NCBI RefSeq assembly: GCF_015207285.1 | Contig: NZ_JADEXD010000022.1 | Span: forward strand, 1-51,454 | Direction of reading: 5' to 3' | From: Tychonema sp. LEGE 07203 | Lineage (GTDB): Bacteria > Cyanobacteriota > Cyanobacteriia > Cyanobacteriales > Microcoleaceae | DNA length: 51,454 bases | In this document: piece after piece, positions 45,208 to 51,454 of the stretch | How positions within the stretch are numbered: the stretch's first letter is position 1 | How the letters are laid out: the number at the start of each line of letters is the position of its first letter | Position numbers and translations under genes: made by a program | Notes under the pieces: model-generated | Told to the model about the DNA's origin: nothing | Databases searched by the model: none | The model's input: the letters and a program-made list of their open reading frames with translations, nothing else

Positions 45208-47187
45208 TTGAAAAAAAGAATTATGATGCCCAAATTCTTTAAGAAATTTCATCATCAATTGGGAAAGAAACGTTGGAGTTGGAAAAACTTAACTAATTCC
45301 TTCTCCTTCCCTGACTTGCAACCTCTGGCGATCGCCTGGATTGCCGTGACAGGAACTGTCTTAGGAACGCGACATTTAGGTTGGTTGCAGCCATTGGAAT
45401 TAAAAGCTTTTGATTTGATGGTACAGTTGCGCCCCGATCCGGGTGCTGACCCTAGATTGCTGGTAGTAAAAATCACAGAACAGGACATTCTTGCTTTTAA
45501 GAAATGGCCGATTTCCGATCGCGTTTTAGCAAAAGCGATCGCCGAATTAGCCAGTCTAGAACCCGCCGTTATCGGTCTGGATATCATTCGCGATATCCCC
45601 TACGAACCGGGAAATGCAGAATTAGCCGCTCAATTCAAAAACCCCAAAGTCATCGCCATTACCTCCATCGGCGACTCCGAGCGCGAGCGAGCTGGGCCGC
45701 CTCCCAACATATCCAAAAAACAGATAGGATTTAGCGATCTAATCCTCGATCCAGACGGCATAGTTCGCCGTAATTTTATTTTTACTTTTCATCAAGACTC
45801 GACGCTCAATTCATGGGCGATGCGGTTGGCATACAACTATTTTGACACCAAAAAGATAGAAACAATAATTACCGAAAACAACGAAATAAAAATCGGAAAC
45901 ACTGTTTTTGGGCGACTGAAGCCGGATTCAGGAGGGTATCAGACAATTAACAGTCAAGGCTATCAAATCATGCTCAATTACCGCTCTCCTGAAAATGTTG
46001 CAAATACCGTGACACTAAGTCAAGTTTTGGAGGGCAAGCTTGACCCCAAATTGGTGAAAGATAAAATAGTGCTAATCGGGGTGAGCGCCCCAACTGTAAA
46101 AGATATTTTTTCTACTCCTTACAGCGCTACTGTCAGCGGAAACCGCCTGATGCCTGGGGTATTGATTCACGCCAGCGCAACTAGCCAAATTATCAGCGCA
46201 GTTTTAGACGGTAAAGGGCTATTTTGGTTTTGGGATGAATGGCAAGAAATGCTGTGGATTGCTGTTTGGGGAGCAGTTGGCGGCTGTTTGGCTTGGCGGC
46301 TAGAACATACGCTCAGTTTCACTGTCAGCGCGATCGCACTTGGCGGCATCTTGTGGGGATTCACATTTTTTCTATTCACTCAACAGGGGTGGATACCTGT
46401 GACAGGGGCGACTCTGGCATTGGCGATCGTCCCAGCAGTTGTCATCACATACAAGTACCACCAGTCAAGACAGCAGCAAGAAATTGTCATGAAACTTTTA
46501 GGACAGCAAACTTCACCGGCGATCGCCAAGGCTTTGTGGAAAGAGCGCGTCCATCTCCTCCAGTCCGGGCTATTGCCAGGGCAAAGAGTAACAGCTACAA
46601 TGATCGTGACTGACTTGCAAGGTTTTAGCACAATTTCTGAAAAACTACCCCCAGAAATAGTAATGCCTTGGTTGAACGAATATTTATCAGCAATGGCCGA
46701 GGAAGTGCAAAAACATCAAGGCGTGATTAATAAATTTACCGGAGATGGAATGCTGGCAGTATTTGGCGTGCCAATTCCCCGCACAACTCCCGCAGAAATT
46801 GCCGAAGATGCTCGCCTTGCAGTATCTTGCGCTCTAGCTATAAGTTCGCGCTTACCAGCCATGAATCAAAGTTGGATCGATCGCGATTTACCAGCAGCAA
46901 AAATGCGAGTCGGAATTTTTACAGGGCCGATCGTCGTGGGCAGCTTGGGAGGCAAAACCCGTTTAGAATACGGAGTAATCGGCGACAGTGTAAATATCGC
47001 TTCTCGCCTCGAAAGCTGCGAAAAACACCGACAAGAAGACACCTGCCGGATCTTGATTGGCGAAGAAACTTTAGTGCATCTTGAAGACAAATTTGAGGTA
47101 GAATCTTGGGGAGCTTTACCTTTAAAAGGCAGGGAGCAAAAAGTAAATGTATACCGCGTATTGGGAGAAAAAATGTTGGGAAAGTAA
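45208..47187 (+). CDS. CHASE2-domain adenylyl cyclase
   Basis: 659 residues from TTG (ATG codons at 45223 and 45226 are plausible alternatives; no start has a strong Shine-Dalgarno). An N-terminal membrane helix (about 38-58) and an extracytoplasmic CHASE2 domain (about 65-325) are followed by three membrane helices (about 335-420) and the cyclase (about 455-640). Active site: metal D469 and D513, adenine-type K509, transition-state N596 and R600. The second purine-selecting position, Asp in class IIIa and Thr in IIIb, is Gly (G589). It is followed after 36 bp by a DUF928 gene, a pairing I recall in many cyanobacteria. Ligand unknown; it probably responds to periplasmic conditions. Confidence 0.9.
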   Translation: MKKRIMMPKFFKKFHHQLGKKRWSWKNLTNSFSFPDLQPLAIAWIAVTGTVLGTRHLGWLQPLELKAFDLMVQLRPDPGADPRLLVVKITEQDILAFKKWPISDRVLAKAIAELASLEPAVIGLDIIRDIPYEPGNAELAAQFKNPKVIAITSIGDSERERAGPPPNISKKQIGFSDLILDPDGIVRRNFIFTFHQDSTLNSWAMRLAYNYFDTKKIETIITENNEIKIGNTVFGRLKPDSGGYQTINSQGYQIMLNYRSPENVANTVTLSQVLEGKLDPKLVKDKIVLIGVSAPTVKDIFSTPYSATVSGNRLMPGVLIHASATSQIISAVLDGKGLFWFWDEWQEMLWIAVWGAVGGCLAWRLEHTLSFTVSAIALGGILWGFTFFLFTQQGWIPVTGATLALAIVPAVVITYKYHQSRQQQEIVMKLLGQQTSPAIAKALWKERVHLLQSGLLPGQRVTATMIVTDLQGFSTISEKLPPEIVMPWLNEYLSAMAEEVQKHQGVINKFTGDGMLAVFGVPIPRTTPAEIAEDARLAVSCALAISSRLPAMNQSWIDRDLPAAKMRVGIFTGPIVVGSLGGKTRLEYGVIGDSVNIASRLESCEKHRQEDTCRILIGEETLVHLEDKFEVESWGALPLKGREQKVNVYRVLGEKMLGK

Positions 47188-47223
47188 ACAGCGACAATTT
47201 ATTTAAAAAAACCGGCAATTGTT

Positions 47224-48027
47224 ATGAAAAAAAATAGTAATTTTCGCTTCAACTCGATCGCCTTTGGTGCCATATTATTGATAGCAGCATTTAACGCTGG
47301 CCAATGGGCAAGTCTGGCACAGCCAATGCCGAGGGAAGAGCCCGGCAAACCGCTGACTCAATCGGGAGGGCCGCGCTTCGTTCAGCCCAGTGAAGATGAC
47401 GTACAGCCGCTAAGTTCACCATCAAGACCTTTGCGCGGTGGCGGCTGCGCGATCGACTCCCAGCTAAATCCAATAAATCTCACATCCTTAGCCCCTCAAA
47501 ATAAAATCGCACGGACTGTTTCGGACAATCCAACATTCTTTTTCTACCTGCCTCCAACAAGGGCGAAATTAGCCGAATTTATCCTACAAGACGCCAGCGG
47601 CAAGGAGATTTACCAACAGACTCTGGCAATTAGCAATGTCTCGGGGACGATCGAGGTTAGTATCCCCGCCAATAAAAATGTGCCGCCCTTGGAAGCAGGC
47701 AAAAGTTACCGTTGGAGTTTTACAGTGATTTGCGACTCTCAAGACAGATCCGGCGATATGCTCGAAAGGGGTACTGTGCTGCGAGTTGAACTCAGTGCAG
47801 ATATCCGCAGTCAATTAGAAAAGGCAGATCCGCGCCAGAAAAGCTTTATTTATGCTGAAAATGGGATTTGGCAAGATGCCATCAGCACCCTAGCAGCAGC
47901 AAGACGGGCTCAGCCTGACGATCCAACCCTCAAGGCTGATTGGGAAAGCTTGTTGGATTCAGTGAAATTGGGCAAAATTGCTAAAGAGCCGATCGTCCAA
48001 ACTGAAGAATTTCAACCAGAACCATAG
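47224..48027 (+). CDS. DUF928 domain-containing, probably periplasmic protein
   Basis: 267 residues. An N-terminal signal peptide-like helix (FGAILLIAAFNAGQWASLAQP, about 13-33) is followed by a Pro-rich linker. DUF928 covers about 95-190: FFFYLPPTRAKLAEFILQD, the sandwich-like strands, then SYRWSFTVICDSQDR. A helical tail with a partial TPR-like stretch (AENGIWQDAISTLAAAR, about 212-228) closes the protein. It lies in one unit with the CHASE2 cyclase and may serve as its periplasmic partner; this is inference from gene context only. Confidence 0.85.
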   Translation: MKKNSNFRFNSIAFGAILLIAAFNAGQWASLAQPMPREEPGKPLTQSGGPRFVQPSEDDVQPLSSPSRPLRGGGCAIDSQLNPINLTSLAPQNKIARTVSDNPTFFFYLPPTRAKLAEFILQDASGKEIYQQTLAISNVSGTIEVSIPANKNVPPLEAGKSYRWSFTVICDSQDRSGDMLERGTVLRVELSADIRSQLEKADPRQKSFIYAENGIWQDAISTLAAARRAQPDDPTLKADWESLLDSVKLGKIAKEPIVQTEEFQPEP

Positions 48028-48219
48028 AGTTAGACGACTGTCAAAAGATTCAAAATAACCCAGAAAAGGCTCCGGCGGTACGTCAAGCCGGGGAATATCT
48101 GGGTTTTGGATTTATTATGGTGCGAGTTCTTGAGGTGTTCCCACGCTTTGTAAAAAATGCTTGTTTCAAAAATGATATCATACCCGGTCGATCGCCATCA
48201 CAAAAACCATTCCGTTCGC

Positions 48220-48266
48220 AGTGCGGACTTTAGTCCGTAAGAAAAGAGCGGACTAAAGTCCGCACT
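48220..48266. terminator. 18-bp perfect inverted repeat (GCGGACTTTAGTCCG family)
   Basis: AGTGCGGACTTTAGTCCG (48220-48237) and its exact complement (48249-48266) enclose an 11-nt loop. It lies between two plus-strand genes, about 190 bp after the DUF928 stop. It may be a terminator, but the same wording (GACTTTAGTCCT) appears twice at 51150-51190, so it is primarily a dispersed palindrome. Confidence 0.6.
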
Positions 48267-48274
48267 ACGAACCT

Positions 48275-48381
48275 TATACCATTTTTCTAAAGATTTGCTA
48301 TGGATAAAGTCCGAAGCCCCCCCAAAGCATCGGGGGGGTTGGGGGGGTAAACTGTAGCGCTACTTTATGAAATTGGTATTA
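48275..48381 (+). repeat. TATACCAT...ATTGGTATTA miniature element, second copy
   Basis: The left end TATACCATTTTTCTAAAGAT, a CCCCCCC / GGGGGGGTTGGGGGGG centre and the right end TAGCGCTACTTTATGAAATT with GGTATTA match the copy at 42221-42330. It ends 40 bp before the hydrolase ATG. Confidence 0.75.
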
Positions 48382-48421
48382 CTGATATCCGTAGATTAAC
48401 TACTAAAAAATACCCTCAATT

Positions 48422-49288
48422 ATGCCTGCACGCAACAGTTTGCAATTACCAGAAATCGAACTTTCCTACCTAGAATGGAACTCAGCAACAGAGACAGAAA
48501 AATCAACAGAAAAAGTTCCGCGCTTGTTGCTACTGCACGGTTTAGCAGATAGTGCCGCTGTCTGGACTAGCCTCGGCAATTACTTGTCCAACCGCTATCA
48601 TATTGTAGCGCCAGATATGCGCGGCCACGGAGAAAGCAGCAAACCGGAAACCGGCTATACTTTTGCAAGTGCGATCGCAGATTTAGAAGCTTTGATGGCA
48701 CATCTCAACTGGCCTTCCTGCCACATTTTGGGGCATTCTTGGACGGGAAAACTAGCACCAATTTGGGCGAGACAAAATCCCGATCGCTTTTGCAGTATGA
48801 TTTTAGTAGACCCGATCTTCATCACCAAACTGCCCGCAGCGATGAAACTCACCCTGCCAATTGTTTACCGAAAATTAGATTGTCTCAAATGTATGGGCCC
48901 GTTTGCGACTTTAGCCCAAGCACAAACAGCCGCCAAACAATCGGGAGAATACGCTGGTTGGAGTGAACTACAGCAAATGATATTCCAACACCAAATCGAA
49001 CAAAAATTAGACGGAAGTTGGGGTAGTAAATTTACGATTCCCGCCAGAAATCAGATATTTGAACAAGTCATGAAAGTTGCCGGTTTGACTGAAGATATTG
49101 AGATTCCAACTTTGTTCGTACAGCCGGAAAAAGGCGTAAATCGCATGGATTGGCAAATGCAGCCCTATCAGAGATACTTAAAAAATCTAGTAATTCAAAA
49201 AGTACCGGGAAATCACTGGTGTTTTTTGACTCAACCGGATACTTTTAATCGCACTGTGGCAGATTTTTTAGAGGGGGCGAGACAGTGA
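48422..49288 (+). CDS. Alpha/beta hydrolase
   Basis: 288 residues with the fold's usual landmarks: LLLLHGLADS at 35-44 (oxyanion), PDMRGHGES at 64-72, the nucleophile elbow GHSWTG at 104-109 (S106) and the catalytic His H265 in VPGNHWCF. The acid is less clear: D130 (LVDPIF) after strand 6 could serve, since the usual site after strand 7 has no obvious Asp apart from D243. There is no signal peptide. Its stop codon overlaps the start of the GDPD gene, so the two are translated together. Confidence 0.83.
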   Translation: MPARNSLQLPEIELSYLEWNSATETEKSTEKVPRLLLLHGLADSAAVWTSLGNYLSNRYHIVAPDMRGHGESSKPETGYTFASAIADLEALMAHLNWPSCHILGHSWTGKLAPIWARQNPDRFCSMILVDPIFITKLPAAMKLTLPIVYRKLDCLKCMGPFATLAQAQTAAKQSGEYAGWSELQQMIFQHQIEQKLDGSWGSKFTIPARNQIFEQVMKVAGLTEDIEIPTLFVQPEKGVNRMDWQMQPYQRYLKNLVIQKVPGNHWCFLTQPDTFNRTVADFLEGARQ

Positions 49289-49998
49289 ATGTAGAAATTA
49301 TCGCACATCGGGGTTTTTCGGCGATCGCCCCTGAGAACACTTTAGCAGCTTTTGAACTGGCGATCGCCCGCAAAGCTAATTCGATCGAATTCGACATCCA
49401 GCTATCCGCCGACAGCGTACCGGTGATTTTTCACGACGCAACATTAGATAGAATCACTGGATTTTCTGGTAAAGTCAGGGAACAAACTCTGTCTCAATTG
49501 CAGAAACTTGATGCGGGAAAATGGTTTAGCGATGAATTTTTAGGACAAAAAATCCCTACTTTCGCAGAAGCATTAGCTATCCTCAAAAATGTTGACAAAT
49601 TTCTCTATTTTGATGTCAAGCCGCACTGCGAATGGTCGGATGCAGAAGTGGCGGATTTTGTCAATACTTTGCAGGGCGCAGAAATTCAACACAAATGCGT
49701 TATTACCTCGTTTAGCGAGCAATTTTTGGCACAAGTGCGGCGGGTAGATGACGATTTGGCGATCGGACACATTGTTGCTAATCTAGAAGCATACAAAACT
49801 CAATTATCTCAAGCTGTGGCGCAGGGCGATAACTTGATTAGCAGCCAGTATCGCGTTTTGCTAGAAAATCCCGCACTGATTCAAGAAAGCCGCAGTCAGG
49901 GAGTTGACATTGTGGCGTGGACGGTGGACGATCCAGAAGATATGCAAAAGTTAATTGATTTGGGTATCACTCGGATTGTCACTAATTGTTTGATATAA
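49285..49998 (+). CDS. Glycerophosphodiester phosphodiesterase
   Basis: 237 residues, GTG start overlapping the preceding stop (GTGA, 49285-49288). The enzyme hydrolyses glycerophosphodiesters released from lipid turnover to glycerol-3-phosphate and an alcohol. Catalytic residues of the GDPD TIM barrel are all present: H8 and R9 (AHRG), PENT at 16-19, E35 and D37 (EFDIQ), H50 (FHDATLDR), and WTVDDPEDM near the C-terminus. There is no signal peptide, so it is cytosolic. Coupling with an alpha/beta hydrolase fits a lipid-degradation unit. Confidence 0.93.
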   Translation: MNVEIIAHRGFSAIAPENTLAAFELAIARKANSIEFDIQLSADSVPVIFHDATLDRITGFSGKVREQTLSQLQKLDAGKWFSDEFLGQKIPTFAEALAILKNVDKFLYFDVKPHCEWSDAEVADFVNTLQGAEIQHKCVITSFSEQFLAQVRRVDDDLAIGHIVANLEAYKTQLSQAVAQGDNLISSQYRVLLENPALIQESRSQGVDIVAWTVDDPEDMQKLIDLGITRIVTNCLI

Positions 49999-50031
49999 TT
50001 TGTTTAACTTGATATATTGCACCACGATCGA

Positions 50032-50052
50032 GAACGGGCAAGATGCCCGTTC
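50032..50052. repeat. GAACGGGCA-AGA-TGCCCGTTC palindrome upstream of hisC
   Basis: A 9-bp perfect hairpin with a 3-nt loop followed by CACAAAA. It is the same core as in the element inside the Omp85 gene (38020-38040), but without its terminal repeats. It lies 20 bp before the hisC ATG, close enough to affect translation initiation. Confidence 0.75.
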
Positions 50053-50072
50053 CACAAAACTCAATTATATAG

Positions 50073-51119
50073 ATGAATTATTTTCGCCAAAGCATCCAGG
50101 AAATGTCGGGTTACGTGCCGGGAGAACAGCCACCGGCAGGCACAAAAATCATTAAACTAAATTCTAATGAAAATCCCTATCCGCCTTCTCCCAAAGCCTT
50201 AAAAGTTCTTCAGGAAATAGACGGAGAAATGCTGCGGCGCTATCCCGATCCAACGGGCAAAATTTTCCGCATTGCTGCCAGTCAAGTTTTGGGATTTCCT
50301 GACGATTGGATTGCGGTAGGTAACGGCAGCGATGATTTATTAAACTTGATAGTTCGCGCTGCGGGCGAATCAGGGAAACAGATTGTTTGTCCCGCGCCAA
50401 CCTATGTATTGTACCGCACTTTGGCACAAATTCAAGATGCAGAATTTGTGGAAGTTCCTTATCCCGACGATTACAAGTTACCAGTCGATTTGTTAATAGC
50501 AGCCAGAGGTGCTGTGACATTTGTCGCTTCGCCAAACAGTCCATCGGGAACAGCTATTTCTGTGGCAGATTTGGAGAAACTGGCTCAAGAGTTATCGGGT
50601 ATTCTTGTGATTGATGAAGCTTATGTAGATTTTGCCGAAGATAATGCTTTGGAGTTGACAAAAAAGTACAGTAATGTTATAGTTTTAAGGACGCTTTCAA
50701 AAGGTTATTCGCTGGCGGGATTGAGGTTGGGTTTTGCTATAGCAAATCCGCTGCTGCTGGCTGAATTAAATAAAGTTAAAGACAGCTACAATGTTGATGC
50801 TGTAGCCTATGCGGTGGCGGCAAGTGCGATCGCAGATTCAGAGCACAAAACAGCCAACGCCGAAAAAGTCAAGGCTTCCAGAGCAACACTAGCCGTCATT
50901 TTCAAAGAATTAGGCTTTGAAGTTTGGCCCTCGCAAACCAACTTTTTGTTAGTGCGATCGCCCAAGGGCGATGCAGAAAGAATTTATCAAACACTGAAAA
51001 AACGGGGAATACTGATTCGATACTTCAATCAGCCGCGATTAGAAGACAAATTGCGGATTAGTGTAGGTACGGAAGAACAGAATCAAATATTAGTTAAAAC
51101 CTTGAAGGAAATCCTATAA
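50073..51119 (+). CDS. hisC: Histidinol-phosphate aminotransferase
   Basis: 348 residues. A class II-fold type I PLP aminotransferase that transfers the amino group between glutamate and imidazole-acetol phosphate in histidine synthesis. Evidence: KLNSNENPYPPSPKAL (about 29-44), YPDPTG, GNGSDDLL (cofactor phosphate region), SPNSPSGT, VIDEAYVDF, and LRTLSKGYSLAGLRLGF, where K210 forms the Schiff base with PLP. The C-terminus has KLRISVGTEEQN. Length is normal. Cyanobacteria often carry more than one hisC-like gene, so a role in phenylalanine/tyrosine synthesis is possible as well. Confidence 0.93.
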   Translation: MNYFRQSIQEMSGYVPGEQPPAGTKIIKLNSNENPYPPSPKALKVLQEIDGEMLRRYPDPTGKIFRIAASQVLGFPDDWIAVGNGSDDLLNLIVRAAGESGKQIVCPAPTYVLYRTLAQIQDAEFVEVPYPDDYKLPVDLLIAARGAVTFVASPNSPSGTAISVADLEKLAQELSGILVIDEAYVDFAEDNALELTKKYSNVIVLRTLSKGYSLAGLRLGFAIANPLLLAELNKVKDSYNVDAVAYAVAASAIADSEHKTANAEKVKASRATLAVIFKELGFEVWPSQTNFLLVRSPKGDAERIYQTLKKRGILIRYFNQPRLEDKLRISVGTEEQNQILVKTLKEIL

Positions 51120-51207
51120 ATAACCACATAACTCAAATTAATTTCTAGCGATGACTTTAGTCCTGAGATTTTTATGATGACTTTAGTCCTCACTAAAAAT
51201 AGCCCTG

Positions 51208-51336
51208 TTACGGATAATTATTAGGATTGTCAATCGCCAGCCCGGCCGACTGAGCAATATCCAGCAATCGGTTGTCCGCAGAAACAAAAATTAGTTGAGT
51301 TTCTGGCATTGATCTTAAAACAGATTGAACCCACAT
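51208..51336 (-). pseudogene. C-terminal remnant of a PIN-domain (VapC-like) protein
   Basis: On the minus strand the frame from 51336 encodes QLIFVSADNRLLDIAQ and SAGLAIDNPNNYP, the closing block of PIN-domain proteins (SADxxLLxxAxxxGLxxxNP; the last acidic active-site residue is in SAD). The same frame carries a TGA about 15 bp upstream of the ATG, and no other PIN sequence is found, so this is a truncated gene. The sequence before it (51149-51200) holds two GACTTTAGTCCT repeats. From 51337 to the end nothing more is recognised. Confidence 0.6.
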
Positions 51337-51454
51337 TCCGCACCCTAACTGTCACATGGGGATGGAGGTGGGTTCTGTGGCAGCGATTGGTGGCGTTTGC
51401 TAGGTCATTCTGAGTACAAATACTTAAGCAAGTGCTGTTTGAGACACAAGCTGA

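Overview
The window reads as chromosomal DNA of a filamentous, Oscillatoria/Microcoleus-type cyanobacterium. The evidence is a photosystem I PsaK gene, many GCGATCGC (HIP1-type) octamers, DUF4347/RTX surface proteins, a CHASE2-cyclase/DUF928 pair, huge GAF/PAS hybrid kinases and very dense short palindromic and heptamer repeats. No rRNA, tRNA, CRISPR array or complete insertion sequence was seen.

Layout. Positions 1-5000: the end of an upstream gene, a CyaC-type hybrid kinase/adenylyl cyclase and an acyltransferase. 5.8-18 kb: a large membrane-anchored repeat protein, a 1520-residue CHASE4 hybrid kinase, a GT39 glycosyltransferase (minus strand) and a membrane protein of unknown role. 18-20.1 kb is almost gene-free, with stacked miniature repeats, a possible structured RNA and an orphan terminator. 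20.1-27.6 kb: two tandem paralogous DUF4347 / beta-helix / Pro-Thr linker / RTX proteins. 27.6-28.3 kb: abutting remnants of a WD40 gene and a kinase gene. 28.4-32.7 kb: the most interesting locus, an ETR1-like ethylene-binding plus DXCF cyanobacteriochrome hybrid kinase, followed 36 bp later by a receiver-adenylyl cyclase. 32.7-37.6 kb: a serine-recombinase-like protein with a degenerate catalytic domain, a VOC protein, a soluble kinase, an alpha/beta hydrolase and a small protein. 37.7-44.9 kb: an Omp85 protein, a coiled-coil/HEAT protein, a CPBP protease, trpF, psaK and a site-2 protease. 45.2-51.1 kb: a CHASE2 adenylyl cyclase with DUF928, a hydrolase/GDPD pair and hisC. The window ends on a PIN-domain remnant.

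Common themes. (1) Cyclic nucleotide signalling: three class III cyclases with three different sensor arrangements and three different residues at the second purine-selecting position (Thr, Asp, Gly). The ETR1-like kinase next to a receiver-cyclase suggests a route from ethylene and light to cAMP. (2) Miniature repeats: at least five families with terminal inverted repeats, several starting within a few bases of stop codons. One copy sits in frame inside the Omp85 gene with an 8-bp target duplication (121 + 8 = 129 bp). A repeat-derived 51-bp tandem duplication has also enlarged a receiver domain. Several translational starts were moved to sites with good Shine-Dalgarno spacing (the 34.8 kb kinase, the small protein at 37.4 kb, the HEAT protein, trpF).
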